This document shows, one piece after another, positions 20,573 to 32,470 of a stretch of 64,000 bases of DNA. A model generated the notes under the pieces. The model did not search any database and was not told the DNA's origin. It was given only the letters and a program-made list of their open reading frames with translations. Location of the stretch: contig NW_024609837.1 of NCBI RefSeq assembly GCF_016920785.2, forward strand, positions 23,617,565-23,681,564, read 5' to 3'. The position numbers and the translations under genes were made by a program. This DNA comes from Ixodes scapularis (Eukaryota; Arthropoda; Arachnida; Ixodida; Ixodidae). Numbering within the stretch: the first letter of the stretch is position 1; each line of letters opens with the position of its first letter.

Positions 20573-22396
20573 CCAGAAATGAAGTATCAAAAGTTTGATT
20601 TCTTTCCTTCGCCAATTTGCTTGGCCCGAAGAAATGGCAGCTGCCAGTGTTGCTTGATGGGGTTTTCAAAAGGGTCTAAAAGACCCTTTTCAAAACAGCT
20701 TTACTCAACGTTGGTTGTCCGGCCTTCGTGTAAGTAATCAATCATCGGGGACCCTCAGCGTCCCCGAAGATGAAGGCTACGAGTTTTCTGACGGATGCCA
20801 GCATTCGGAGTAGTTTTGCACGTAAAAAGATAAACTTTTTTAACCGTTTTGATTGCTGACGTTTGCTTCGGGGAGCAGCACCTCACACGTAAACAAAACG
20901 TAATGGGCAGTATTAAAAAAAAAAAAAAAAGTCCTGTCTATTTTAAAAAAAAAAAAAAGATTTTATCTTGGCTGTTTTACGTGTAGGCGCAATACTTTTT
21001 ATACATCAAAATTATGATTTCCACGACTAGTCAGCCCATTTTTTAAAGAAGAGACTAAAAAAATAGTTATTTTATTTCTATAAAGCTACACCGCAACAGT
21101 GCACGGACTGTGTCTCAGTATAACGTTGCGTGGGATAATACAGATATTATTTAGAAAACAAGGCCTCCCCCCCCCCCCCCCCCCCCCCCACAGCGTCATC
21201 GTTAGTTAATCCACGCAGAGCCGTCATTGCTTGCGTCAGCAGATTCATTAACGATGACGGCATGGTCAGGCCTTGTCCTTTAAGTGGTATTGATCACGCT
21301 CGCGTCGCACTTGTGTCAGTATACGCTATGGAGGTGCACAACATTCAAATTCACTATTGTTTTATGACTCTTTTAACGAACGGAACGCAGAGGGCATGAG
21401 TTGGGACCGTCCCCTGGCTTGCCGTGTTGTTACAAAATGTGTACTTTCTGAATTTCTGAAGAGAAAACAATTTGTAGCTAATTTGGACAAACGTATTCGA
21501 AGAAACAAAGCAAGACGCTTTGCCACAGGCTTCGGGCTTATGTGGGGTTCACACACACACACACACAAACACACGCGCACTTGTTGTGGCTGTCACACAC
21601 ACAGCACTTACACACGCACATACACATGCGTCGGTCCGTGCTCTGGACTACATACAAAGGGCGACCTTGCGCCTGTATACGTTTAGTTATTTTGAGACGA
21701 GGCCCGATCGCGATTAGTTTTGACCCGAAGCGCAAGTCATCGGCAGGCAGCCTTTGTGTTTAAAGCCAAACGGCTTGCGACTCGCAGGTAAATCAGATCA
21801 CAGTGTTGTCTCTAGCGCCCTCTGCGAAAAGACGCGTGGGATTCAATCTTATTACAACATGTCGGCGCGCCGTTGGGACAGACAAAAAAAAAGCTTGGAA
21901 GTTTTTTTTTTGTTGTTGTTGTTTTGGTTTGTTCTGCTTTCTTTCGCTCGAGGAACGTGGGCTCATTGCTGCGAAATCCAGTGCTCGTCAACGCCGTAGA
22001 GCAAACCTTTCATCGGGATGTCGTATAGTTTATGAATGGCACTGAGGTATTCCGGGAGGCCCGAAAGCGAGGCATGAATGGCGGCGTTTCTAGCGTACGC
22101 TAGGCCTAACGCATTGGGACGGGATTCCTCGAATGCCGATCGGGTAGCGTCAGTCGGAGTTTGGGGAACCGGATTGCCGACTGATTATGTTTGAACGTTC
22201 ACGTTCTTTCAGCTTCTTTGCACAAGCAAATCAACAATAGATGGTTGTTGACATTTTTTTTTTTTTGAGCGCGTGTGGAAGTTGATTTATGGTATATTTT
22301 TATAATTGCAATTGGTGCTACGAAGATTTTTGGTACAATCGCATTTTGAATATACGTATTGGAGAAAACAAAGTTTGATGTGTCTATATACACGTT
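20573..22396. other. Intergenic with hairpins and simple repeats
   Basis: Contains an almost perfect hairpin at 20663-20695 (15-bp arms, 3-base loop, one mismatch) and a second one at 20745-20767 (TCGGGGAC/GTCCCCGA). There are poly-A runs near 20915-20958, a poly-C run at about 21169-21189 and a CA microsatellite at 21549-21580. No gene seen. Confidence 0.6.
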
Positions 22397-22500
22397 TCCA
22401 GCACTTACCATTCATGTAAAAAAAAATGCCGAGTCACTGGGCTGTGGACGCGCGCGCAGCGTCTGACATTTAGCAGGAGACAATTGCTGCGCATCCGCAG
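22397..22500 (+). repeat. Dispersed repeat (pairs with 31923-32040)
   Basis: Shares TTCCAGCACTT, then after a variable gap AAAAATGCCGAGTCACTG, and a decayed remainder with the stretch at 31923-32040, in the same orientation. Confidence 0.65.
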
Positions 22501-22879
22501 AACGCGCATGCACAGCCAATCTCCGAGCCAATCAGATCGGTGGAGCGTAGCACGTGACAGTACTCCGCAGGATGAGAGCTACTACGTTGAAAGGCGTGGT
22601 GTGGCTTTAGTCCGTCTGCATGCTTGAACGTTTACAACTATTAATGGCGCAATGTGTTTTGGAGTGTCACGCTTAATATTAAGCACACGCAAAAGTATAC
22701 TGCCGCAAACGCTTTTGTCGATCGTTTCTAGATGTGAATATATTGAGTTTGAGCTACATTGCGAGCTATCGGGGGATCGGTGAACGTGTGTGTTAACGCG
22801 AACCACACCCAGGAGGAGGTATAGAGCCCGGGTTCCGTGAACCCAGGAATCCTACGTTCAGCCCCCTCCCCCTTTCCCG

Positions 22880-23066
22880 TTTCGATCCGAATGAACATCG
22901 TACCGGCGTGTGGTCGTGTAATCACTATACTGTGTGATGCACGTTAAAGACTCCCAGGCTAGCAGTCGTGCTTTAACCGGCTAAGTCTCTCGCGATCTCT
23001 CATTCTGCAGCGGAGAGACGAGACGCCCATTCGGGGCCGACCGTGTCTAAATATACACACCACACA
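22880..23066 (+). repeat. SINE-like dispersed repeat (pairs with 27145-27323)
   Basis: Both copies share GATGAGCATCATACCGGCGTG-like sequence (here GAATGAACATCGTACC), GTGGTCGTGTA, the core GCACGTTAAAGACTCCC, and an end in GAGACGAGACGCCC then ATATACACAC. The GCACGTTAAAG core is common in tick repeats; a core-only fragment is at 46472-46492. No clear pol III A and B boxes, so SINE status is a guess. Confidence 0.6.
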
Positions 23067-24174
23067 TTTACATTGGCGAGCTCTCTTAATGGGACGACGA
23101 TTTATCGAAGCGCCATACACAAGCCAGGAGGAGGCTGCCGCTCTCACCAGCGAGTCATACATTTCAGTCGCTTGAACCCGTGGCCTTCAAGGCCGCGTTA
23201 CACCCGAAATCTCCCGCTCGACGAAATCCCTTCTCCGTACACGCGCGCACACAGCAAGGCGTCAATGATTGCCCGCCCATCGTCGGCCCGACCGACTCGC
23301 CGCCGAACACAATTTCCTCCATCTCAGCTCTTTCGAACTGGACGACGTCCAACAACCATACATCCGCCACCGCAGACAAATTTCTTCCCAACCCGTCGGG
23401 TGTAGAGAGACGGGGCCTGGACCACCAACGAAACGAGAACGCGCGCGTTCGCGCTGACAACGAATTCCCAGGACCCCCCCCCCCCCCCCCCCCCCGAACT
23501 TCAAAAAGCAACGAAACATGTATATAAAAAAGAAACATGACGCGGCAATTACCAGTGTACGAGCGCGGCGCCTCCTTTTTTACAGCCGAGGTGTTACTCT
23601 TCGGCGGCGCCATTGTGAACGGCGAAGGGGGGGACTCAACGGCGGGCAATTTGCAGCACGCTTATTACGTCCCTGATGTCGAAACCGGCCCCGTGCGCGT
23701 CGTCTGCGAGTCGTCGTGGGCGAAGCAATGAGCTTCTCCGTTGTTCTTCGGCTGACCCGCGCTCGCGTTGTTTGGACAGCGAGGCCGGGAAGTCCGCGCC
23801 CGTGGGCCGAGCATGGCGGAGCCTTTCGGAGGTGGAGTGTTCGTTAGTCACCCGACCGTGAAAATCATCCGTGCCCCTCGTGGGGGGGATCGTGAGAACG
23901 GGTTCGACTTTTAGAGCACGTCTGACAATTGGCGTTTCGGAGTGCGTAGATGTTTACGGGAACATAACCCATTCTGTGCCCGACAATCGGGAAACACTAT
24001 TTGCTGTTTTTGAATTGGGCGTTTTTTGTCCCGTGAATTTTTCGGGAGTCCCTCAACTTTGTTTATATCCTCTCTCGTCATTGCTTAAGATAAAAGGGCT
24101 TCATATTGGGTAGCATAAGAAAAAAAAATCGTGAAAGCCGAAGAGTGCATGCCATTCAGCATTTCTTAAGGGAC
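23067..24174. other. Intergenic, GC-rich in part, poly-C run
   Basis: A GC-rich stretch with many CpG (23160-23870) contains a poly-C run at about 23475-23494. Overlapping open frames on both strands look like composition effects. It could be near a host promoter, but no exon can be supported. Confidence 0.4.
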
Positions 24175-24717
24175 TTGGATTCTTCAATCCAAGTTTTCAA
24201 GCCTAGTCTTCATTCAATGTTCAATCAAAGTCTTCAATCAAAGTATTCAACCCATCGTCTTCAGTCGAAGTCTTCAATTCACGTGCTCAAGTCAAGTATT
24301 CAAGCAAAGTGTTCAACCAAAGTTTTTGAAATCCAGTTTTTAAGCCATGACATCAAGCCACGTCTTCAAGGAAAGACTTTAAGCACAGTGTTCAAGCTAA
24401 ATCTTTAAGCAAATTGTTGAAGACAGCTCTGCAAACCAAGACGTCAAACCACGTCCTTAAGCAGAGTCTTCAAGCAAAGTGCTCAAGCCAACTCTTCAAG
24501 CCAAGTCTTCCAGCCAAGACTTCAATGAAACTCTGCAAGCGATGTGATCGAGTGAAATCCTCAAGGAAAATGTTCAAGCTGCGTGTTCAAGCCAAGTCTT
24601 CAAGCAAAGCGTTCAATCCAGATCTTCGAGCCAAGACTTCAAGCCATGTCTTCAAGCAAGGTCTGCAAGGAAAGGTCTTCAAGCCAAGTTTTCAAGTCAA
24701 GTCTTCAAGCCAAATCT
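24175..24717 (+). repeat. Degenerate 13-bp minisatellite
   Basis: Roughly forty units of about 13 bp with consensus near CTTCAAGCCAAGT, varying between 12 and 14 bp and by many substitutions. The plus-strand frames crossing it are repeat by-products. Confidence 0.9.
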
Positions 24718-26239
24718 TTTTTTTAAAACCCACAAGGATTGCCCCTCACCGTGTTCTACAGGAACGCCGCATTCGCGTGGGCGCATCACCCAGTATTGTT
24801 GGTGCTTGTCATCAGTCAAAGTCGTCTGTCCCGTAGGTAACTGGCATAAAATATTCCGAGTCAAACAAAAACAGCGCGAGGAGGAGGCCGAAGAGCGTCG
24901 CTGCTCTGCCAAAATCGGTGACACAGGGACGCAGCGGGTTACGGACGGCAGCTCATGTAAGTGCGTTAGGGAGGAAGCCCAGGTCACGTGACACCACTGC
25001 GCACTGTTGTCTGCCTCCCGGGGAAACGGGAGCCGCCGTCGTCGCGCATTGTTGTCCGAGACAGAAACATGTGTTCGCGACGCATAGAGAGCCCCCGATC
25101 ACAAAACTGGCGGCCGCCCCCTTTTCAGCAAAGCGCATCGAATCGCTTCTGCTGGGACACGGGAGGGGGGCCCTTTTGTGGGGTCCGCGAGGTGGCGATA
25201 GGACCACCGCGGTCGCCGTCGGACCCTGACAGAGGGGCGAGCGGACCCCGCGAGACCCCTACTCATGATCACCGCCCGGCTGGGGTCGGACAGCGGGGAA
25301 CAAGCGGCCCGGTATGCTTTTCTTTATTTATTTCGAAATTGACGTTGTCGATGACAATGAGGATTGGTGGTTGCTTTTGAGGATCGGGGAGAAGATAACA
25401 ACAACAACAACAGCAACAACAACGACTACAAGTAGTGGTTTAGTTTGCGTGAGTTTATAGATATTTGATTTTTTTTGCTTTTGTTTTTGTTCGGGGGTAA
25501 AGAAAGGGCTGGCGGGGCGCTTGTCGCTGTTTGGAAGTGTCGTTACACGAGTTGAGAGCGCGGGTGAGCTTTACTGCTCCCGCCGCCGCGGTTTTAGCCT
25601 TTCAGGTTCGCGCGACCACCAACGATTTGTGGGCTGAAGACTGTGAAGATGTCTGCTGTCCGATACGACTGCTGCTGGCAACGTAGGCGGTAAGGGCGCC
25701 GGATTTTCGGTCGTGACATTTTTCTTAACGCTTTTTTGATGATGTGGGCCTTATCTATAGCGAAGAAAAAAAAAGCAACAGCAAAAAAATAAATAAAACA
25801 TAACTCTACTTTGTTTTGCCATAATATATCCGCGGTCGAAAGCTATAAGATGCGAAAAAAGTGACAGACACACACACACACATACTGCAAACGCAAGGTC
25901 ACGGTGTCTTCACAAAGCTTGACTGATTTAGCCGATTATAGCAGACGCACATCAAGATGACAAATGCCGCGACGTTCCACGTTTGGCAGTTTTTGGTTGG
26001 CCCCCATCGGATCGGTAGAGTCGGCCACGCCTCATCCGAGGCAGGCGTATTTTAGTTGCGCACTTTCAGCACGGATTGCGTCAGAGGTGCTGCAAAATTA
26101 TGCTCTTGCTAATCGTGTGCTCCGCAAAGAAAGTAACCGCCGAGGTAGGTATTATGGCCGCTGATGCTACTTGATAGATCCTTGCGAAATCTTAAAGGGA
26201 AGAAACCTTCTGTTTTACCAATTCTGATAACTTCGTCTC
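24718..26239. other. Intergenic, nothing coding recognised
   Basis: GC-rich around 25000-25320, then an AAC-rich microsatellite at 25397-25424 and a short CA run near 25869-25882. No supported gene. Confidence 0.5.
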
Positions 26240-26389
26240 AGCTTAAAGGCCAACGACCAGTTCATGCTTTCCACTTTTCCCCCGCTTCCTCCTCTCCCCC
26301 TTTCTACCCTGTCCACCGTTGCCTGTTTTCTCCTTCCCCAAGGCGAGGAGGATATTCTGCCTTGCAGAATATCGGGTCTGGTCGTCGGC
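26240..26389 (+). repeat. Dispersed repeat (inverted copy at 28128-28275)
   Basis: Pyrimidine-rich stretch (TTCCTCCTCTCCCCCTTTCT), then CCTGTTTTCTCCTTCCCC and TTCTGCCTTGCAGAATATCGGG; the reverse complement of 28128-28275 follows the same order. Confidence 0.75.
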
Positions 26390-26597
26390 CTTCAAGTCCA
26401 GACGCAGCCGACGCTACGAGCTAATGTGACAAATCAGGCAGCGTGAAAAGCGCCAGTCACTGGGCCTTTTCTGTCCATGATTGGTTCAGCTATGATCATA
26501 GAACACGTACAGAAACACGACGAACGCCATGACAGTGCTTTTTTGAAGCTGATTGGTTGCATCAGCTCGTAGCGTCGGCTGCAGGTCTGGACTGAAG
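26390..26597. mobile_element. Foldback/MITE-like element with about 48-bp inverted ends
   Basis: Left CTTCAAGTCCAGACGCAGCC then GACGCTACGAGCT is mirrored at the right by AGCTCGTAGCGTCGGCTGCA then GGTCTGGACTGAAG, at 26549-26597. No coding interior. Target duplication not resolved. Confidence 0.7.
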
Positions 26598-26824
26598 CTG
26601 AAACGAAGGATATGTACATATATTTTTTGTTTTCTCAAAAAGTCATCTCGCCATTGAAAATTAAACGCATAATGAATAAATATTGTTCATCGAAATGATA
26701 TTGGGAATGCAAATAGAAACTCCGAATCCAGCATGTGCTCGTTGCCTTCCACCGGGCTATGGCCGCGCATGCAGCAAAGTGTTTTAAAGGCAGAAAGCGC
26801 GCACTGGGGGCATCTACTGCATTC

Positions 26825-27474
26825 TTAAGGGGGTCATGAAACGAATTTCGGGCTCCGATAAATGCTTTCAAATTGGGACTTTACGAATCGCGTATCGTTT
26901 AGTGGGACAAAAGAAAGAGGGTAGAAAGTCAAAAGCCAGCTTTTCGGTATGAACATTTCCAAATAGGGCAGTCTATTTCGTATCAACTTTCCTTCGGAAG
27001 CTCTCCGTCTATTCACTATGATACATCCGCGGAAGTTCTGTGGTAAGGGGGGGGGGGGGGGGGGGAGGGGGGAGGGGCGTCGGTGTCCGAGTGGGCTTGC
27101 GCACAACAGCTTGGAGCACGTGGAGTGAAAGCTCTCCTGGGTTCTGGGTCCTGGATGAGCATCATACCGGCGTGCGGTCGTGTATCACTACTGCCTGGTG
27201 CACGTTAAAGACCCCGGGCTAGCGTTAGTACTGCACTGGCAAAATTTCTCATCTACAGCTGGGAGACTCGTCGCCCGTTGAAGCAGACCAAGTTCTAGGC
27301 TGTATAAACATATACACACACCCCAATTTTGTTTTTTCTATGGTGCGCTTAAAAAGCACGGTGGAAGCTCGGTGTGCGGTGCCCAAGCTTGTCACGGCGA
27401 CGTCATTTCTCAATTCGCCTTTGAGCTGAGGATTAAATTGGAAGAAATAGAGAAATCGTTTAATGACCCCTTAA
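26825..27474. mobile_element. TTAA-flanked MITE, interrupted by a later insertion
   Basis: Ends TTAAGGGGGTCATGAAACG and CGTTTAATGACCCCTTAA are inverted repeats at TTAA. The body matches the intact copy at 30575-31106 (ACTAATCGCGTATCGTT region, CTTTCCTTCG, CATCCGCGG, GTGCTTAAAAAGCACGGTGG, GAGGATTAAA). About 300 bp at 27033-27335 (G-run plus SINE-like repeat) break it between CATCCGCGG and the AAAAAGCACGG segment. Confidence 0.82.
27145..27323 (+). repeat. SINE-like dispersed repeat nested in the TTAA MITE
   Basis: Second copy of the repeat at 22880-23066, with GCACGTTAAAGACCCC core, preceded by a G-rich tract at about 27046-27075. Confidence 0.6.
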
Positions 27475-28127
27475 ACCTGACACCCACCACAACATTTCAG
27501 TTTTTCTTTTTTTAGGGCGAGAGATGTGTGAGGGCGCTCTTTAATGGAAAAATTTATAAGATAATTTTCAAAGGCCCGATTTCGGTTCGGGCGCGCGGTC
27601 TACATGTCCCAAAGTGTTAGCGCAAACTAGCGATGTCAAAAGAGTTTTACGGAAACGCAGTCTGTTGCAGCTCCCTCCCCCCCACTGTTTACAAATCCGG
27701 AGCCCAGCTCGCAATCTCGTACGCGAAAGCTCAACCAGCCAGGACCCCCGTCTTTCGTGTTTTTTTTTTCCCTTGCGTTGGTGGCGGCGCAAGGGGAAAA
27801 TTATTTATCTAAAATTACTGTTATGTGCAAGAATGTAAAAAATAAAACAGTCTACAATAAACAGGTTTCGAAATTTTTGAAAAGCAAAGACAACGCAAAT
27901 TATTAGCTTTCTAAAAAAAAGAACGATACATCAAGAAAGCACTGCAAAACAAATTGAGAACAATCTATCATCACATATATCACATAAAATGGAGCGATTT
28001 GCGTTTTTATTACTTTAACAACGCAGTGATGGAGTGCTGAAAGGAGGACACCGTTTCCATATTCACAATCTCATTCGGCAATAAATTCTAAACCTAAATA
28101 GTCCTCACAAAAAAAAAAAAAAAAAAC
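27475..28127. other. Intergenic, AT-rich second half
   Basis: No supported gene. AT-rich with A-runs at 27830-28060 and a poly-A run at 28109-28126. Confidence 0.5.
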
Positions 28128-28275
28128 TGCTGAAGGGTTGACGACCATACCCGAGATACTGCAAGGCAGAAGATCCACCTCACCATGGGGGAGGAGGAAA
28201 CAGGCAAGGGTGGACAAGGTAGAAGGGGGAGAGGAGGAAGCGAGGGAAAACTGGAAAGCGCGAACTTCTTGTCGG
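28128..28275 (-). repeat. Dispersed repeat (inverted copy of 26240-26389)
   Basis: Contains CCCGAGATACTGCAAGGCAG and GAGGAGGAAACAGGCAAGG, complementary to the copy at 26240-26389. Confidence 0.75.
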
Positions 28276-28739
28276 TTTTTAAAGTTGTCTATACGGCTTT
28301 TGTCGGTTTGGGCACTCTTGTTATGTTTCAATCAAGTAGATCGCTTTGAGGTTGAGGGTTGCACGTATATTTTTTTATTTAAATATAGCTCGTCGTTGCT
28401 AATTAGGAAAAAAAAAGCAGTTTCAATTGTGCCATTTCTTGTCTTATGCGCAAAAGTACTTAGTTCTTTTTTTTTTTTTAACTAGCCTCATATACATTTT
28501 GTTTGCTATTGTTTAGATATCTTTAGCCATATGTTGCAGTCTATATCTAGAATAAACAGTGTTTTTCTATTCCATTATGGGATCGTTATCGGATAAAAAA
28601 TAACTGTCGAAATACTTATTTTTTTAAATGTTCGTTTAAATCGTGATTAATGCTCGCTTTTCTCTATCTGTTAAATATGTCATATTGTTTGCTTTTTCTA
28701 ATAGTCAAGATTATTAATGATTCTATCGTTGTGCGTTTG

Positions 28740-28840
28740 TGCTGAATGTTGAATTTTAATTGTAATATAGTTTGACTGCCCGCCTGCTATAATATCTTTC
28801 TGCGCGCCGCAGAGTACCCCGAACAAATAAATAAATAATC
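28740..28840 (+). mobile_element. 3' end of a 5'-truncated non-LTR element
   Basis: GACTGCCCGCCTGCTATAAT followed by ACCCCGAACAAATAAATAAATAA resembles the 3' tail of tick CR1/L2-like LINEs, with AATAAA-rich terminal repeats. No coding part is left. Assignment is from memory of such tails. Confidence 0.4.
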
Positions 28841-30574
28841 CCGAACACCTGCAGCGGCCAGTGCACACTTTTGTCTAAAAAAAACGAGTGGAAAAAAGGA
28901 AAAAAAAAAAAAAAAAAACAGCGCCAGGTTTAACTTTGTGTTCGTGGTTTTAATGTCTGTCTATGCTATCTCGTCAGAATCTAAACAAAAAAAAAAAAAA
29001 AAACGCATTGATGCGTTGTCAATCACTGATAGGACGAACACGTCGTCTTTCAGAGGCTCCAGCACGAGTCCTTCGGGAACTCCTCTGCGCCTCGTAAGCT
29101 TCAAGGGTGCACACGCAGCCGAAGCACTGCGGAAGGCGATGAGCATGCACTGCGGAAGGCAATAAGCAACGGGCATCCGAAAGATACGCCATGTTGTTCT
29201 TATCCAGTCGGTGACTTTAGCCTCCTTATGTTCGCGTTCTCGACACGTGTTGCGCCAGGCTAGGGACAAACGCCCGCGCTCTTGCAGGCACACCTATCTG
29301 AATTCGGGGTCCCGCCGTGGTCTGGACGCCGTTCGCGGTGACATACGTGACTCGTCCGAACACGATGCGCGTAAATTATATATCGAACAGTCTCCGTCAA
29401 AACTGTGGCATCCATGAGTGTTTTTGTGTGTTGGAGCTACGCTTCCTAGATGACAAGGCCGCGTGTGGTGCCGAATCTTGTATACGTCACCTAGCGAAGG
29501 CCAGGCACGGACAACACTCCCTAGAGTTATTCGAAGCCCATCCACTAGAAAAGCTTTTCACGTCATCGCTGCGAGATCGAGCGAAGACACAGATCGGACG
29601 CGAGTACGGCGCCGGCGTTCGGCTGGAGCTCGGGTCCGCGCCGATCGAACCGCAGTTCCAGACGCACACTGACATGACACCGCGATGGCCTCCCCTAGGT
29701 AACGTCATAAATCGAGCGCTCTGGCCCTGTTATAGGAGCTTTTGGTTAGAGTGGCTCCCCCAAGTGGAGGTCTGGTCTAAAGTGGGGCCTGATTTGTGGG
29801 AAAAGCCTCGTTGTCACTTCCTCTTCCGGTACAGCAAACCGTATCGCGCTGTGGACGAGGGGGGCATAGATGGAGGGCTCTGTCGAGGGGAGTTAGGACG
29901 GCGACTAGTTGACGAGTTTGGGGTCCACATCGTATCTCAGGAGGAAGAACCAAGAGGGAGGGATCGGGCAAGGAACTGGAAAAGACGAAAACAACACCGC
30001 GATAATGAACAAGACGACAAACAAGTACTTTTTTTTTTTTGTCGGGCATATATTTTTAACAAGGTTCATTTTGGAGATTGACTATACTCGGTATCAACTA
30101 TTTTGTGCTACGTTGTCACGGCTAGCTTAGCTTTGACAGTTCTCCAACTCTGTCAAAGCTAGTGGAACGGGCGGGTGCAAATGAGGCGCAAAAGACAAAG
30201 CCACGAGCCCTGGCAGCAGTGTAGGACTGCTGCACAATGAGTGATACGCTAGCTTTGACAATGCAGCATAAAATAACTGACGCAGAGTATGGATACTATT
30301 TAGGAAACGGTAGGTGATACCAACTAGTCCTGAGAGCGCGTATGCGGTGGCTATACCGCACCCGCAGGCTCCTAAAATAGAATGATTAAATCGCGTGTTA
30401 CTTTCTCGTCACCACAAATTAATCCGCATCATCCAGCTTTATCGCAAAGTTCCATAGCATGTTTCGAGCCTCGTTACCAGATCAACGGGGTGCCTTGATT
30501 TGTCCGATCGTGTGATGACGTGACCGCCGGGAAGTTTGCCCGAGCAGATCTCAACGGTAGTTATTTTTCTTTTA
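28841..30574. other. Intergenic with one long unassigned frame
   Basis: Poly-A runs at 28899-28918 and 28986-29003. A short perfect hairpin (TAGCTTTGACAG/CTGTCAAAGCTA) lies at 30128-30161. A repeat sharing ACGCTAGCTTTGAC and the following 40 bases with 55465-55530 lies at 30245-30290. Confidence 0.5.
29317..30081 (+). CDS. Unassigned 254-codon open frame, probably fortuitous
   Basis: The frame opens with GTG at 29317; its first ATG is codon 17 (29365). I recognise no motif; it is rich in Arg, Trp and Glu in the second half (EEEPRGRDRARNWKRRKQHRDNEQ) and runs into a poly-T stretch read as FFFF. Length alone makes it worth listing, but it looks like a chance frame in GC-balanced DNA or a decayed exon. 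Confidence 0.1.
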   Translation: MVWTPFAVTYVTRPNTMRVNYISNSLRQNCGIHECFCVLELRFLDDKAACGAESCIRHLAKARHGQHSLELFEAHPLEKLFTSSLRDRAKTQIGREYGAGVRLELGSAPIEPQFQTHTDMTPRWPPLGNVINRALWPCYRSFWLEWLPQVEVWSKVGPDLWEKPRCHFLFRYSKPYRAVDEGGIDGGLCRGELGRRLVDEFGVHIVSQEEEPRGRDRARNWKRRKQHRDNEQDDKQVLFFFCRAYIFNKVHFGD

Positions 30575-31106
30575 TTAAAGGGACCATGAAATGAATTTTG
30601 GACTTCAACAAGTGATTTCGGATACGGTTTTTACTAATCGCGTATCGTTAGAGAGCCAAAGGGAAGAGGACAGAAAGTAAAACGCCTGCTTTCCTGTACG
30701 AAAGTTTGAAAATATGGCGGACTTTTTCTATCTTCCTTTCCTTCGAAAGTTTTCTGCCTTTTCACTCTGACGCATCCGCGGTAACTTAAAGCACGTCATC
30801 CGAACCTAGTTCACGCATTGGACACGAACACAGCGTTACTTGGACGCACGCGCTCGTCAACAATCAATCTGCCGACGAATATTTAGATTCCCGTTCGTGG
30901 CCAATAGGTGCCGTGACGGGACTTATCATCACTTGAAAATGACAAGCTCCATTCCGTGCTTAAAAAGCACGGTGGAAGCTCAGAATCCTCACCTCCGGTG
31001 CCCCAGGTATGTTAATCACGACTACGTGGTGTCTCATTTTGCTTTTTTATTTGAGGATTAAAACTAAGGAGGAAGAAGTTAAAAAATAATTTCATGGTCC
31101 CTTTAA
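30575..31106. mobile_element. TTAA-flanked MITE, intact copy
   Basis: Ends TTAAAGGGACCATGAAAT and ATTTCATGGTCCCTTTAA are near-perfect inverted repeats at TTAA on both sides, as in piggyBac-type elements. The 532-bp body is non-coding and contains the palindrome GTGCTTTTTAAGCAC-like (CGTGCTTAAAAAGCACGG). A second, interrupted copy is at 26825-27474. Confidence 0.85.
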
Positions 31107-31922
31107 GTCACGTTTGCCGCAAGTTAGTGGGTTCTGATCAATTGTATACACGTTGCCTGAAAATTATTTTCATTATTATGTTAATTACTCCTAATAAGAA
31201 TGTTTTCGATCAGATGTATTGATTACTAAGCACTGAATTCAACTGAAAGTTAGTCTAAAAGCATTCGCACGTTACATTCCTTTATCGGTTTAATGTCTCG
31301 ATTATTTCTGCTGCCCGTCATCCTTTGTTTCCTCGGTTATTTTAGGAAAGAGGACCAGGCGAAGCAGGCAGTTTTATCTTTCGTAAAGTTTGTTGGTAAT
31401 ATAATTTTTATTTTCTCCGTTCTTCGCGGCATCCACTCGAATCCTCGTAAAGTGACCGATGTATCTGCCTGACCATTCCAGGCAGATAGTTAAGACTGGT
31501 ACGCGCACACACACACACACGCACGCACGCAAAAACTTCGCCTCCTCAGAAGCTCTTATTTGCTGTCGCGACCTATCCAATGTGACAGATGACATCGACC
31601 ACATTTTATAGAAATACCCATTACTCGTAGGCAACCTTAGTTTACTGGGCCGTGGATCCTTTTTTTATTTTATTTATAGGAGATAAACCCCTTGAAACTG
31701 TCACTGAAACAGCCATCTCCACTCCCATTACCAAAATTGTCCCGCTCCTCTAGCAAGATTATCGTGCAGCGACAACGGTCCTGCTACGAGCGCTACTCCA
31801 TTTTATGCTATCAGCTTACCCGCGCCATCGAGTCTGTAAACTGGATTCCCCCTACTTATTTTTGTCTCCCTCCTTTACTCCCCCGCTCTGCAGGAGGGTC
31901 CAGGAGCACTTTTTGTACACCC
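31107..31922. other. Intergenic, nothing coding recognised
   Basis: CA microsatellite with CACG units at 31506-31529. No supported gene. Confidence 0.5.
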
Positions 31923-32040
31923 TTCCAGCACTTGTCACTCGGGGTGAAAAATGCCGAGTCACTGAGCAGCGAACGTATGCACGGCCGGCGTCTAATATTC
32001 TGCGGACAAGAGCTACTGCGCTTGCTCAGAACGGCTTTCA
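31923..32040 (+). repeat. Dispersed repeat (pairs with 22397-22500)
   Basis: TTCCAGCACTT and AAAAATGCCGAGTCACTG shared with 22397-22500 in the same order. Confidence 0.65.
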
Positions 32041-32359
32041 CAGCCCAGTAAACAAAGATGGCGGCGCGCAGTAGTCACACTTCGGAGTGGTCTATTGGGG
32101 GAAATAATTTTTTTATCCTGCGCGCGACTCTGGTTTTTATTTATCTGATAATATCATTACTACCCACGACTAATTGTAAATAATCTGATTGTTTATACGT
32201 AATGTACAAAACAAAGATGTGTATTATTTGTAAAAAAAAAAAGAAAAAAAAAACAAGTCGATATCCGCTCTTGAAAATTTTGGTTTGACGGCGTTGATAT
32301 GCCAGTGCAGCACAGCCGCCATTGTCTCTTACGGTTTAGGAAATGCGGCTCATGCTATG

Positions 32360-32470
32360 AACATTGTCAAACCCGAGACGTAGGGCAAAAGGAGAAGAAA
32401 AAAGGGGACAACACCCCAGACACAGGTTTTTTCTTCTCCTTTTGTCCTACGTTTCGGGTTTCACAATGTT
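32360..32470. repeat. Hairpin/MITE-like inverted repeat
   Basis: Arms 32360-32404 and 32427-32470 are complementary with about four mismatches (AAACCCGAGACGTAGGGCAA against TTGTCCTACGTTTCGGGTTT), with a 22-base loop. Confidence 0.8.

Noticed and set aside
23160..23870. Overlapping long frames on both strands suggesting a gene
   Set aside because: The stretch is GC-rich, frames exist in all phases and none carries a motif; compositional effect is the simpler explanation.
24106..24836. Two plus-strand frames of 100 and 140 codons rich in Lys, Ser and Phe
   Set aside because: They are translations of the 13-bp minisatellite at 24175-24717.
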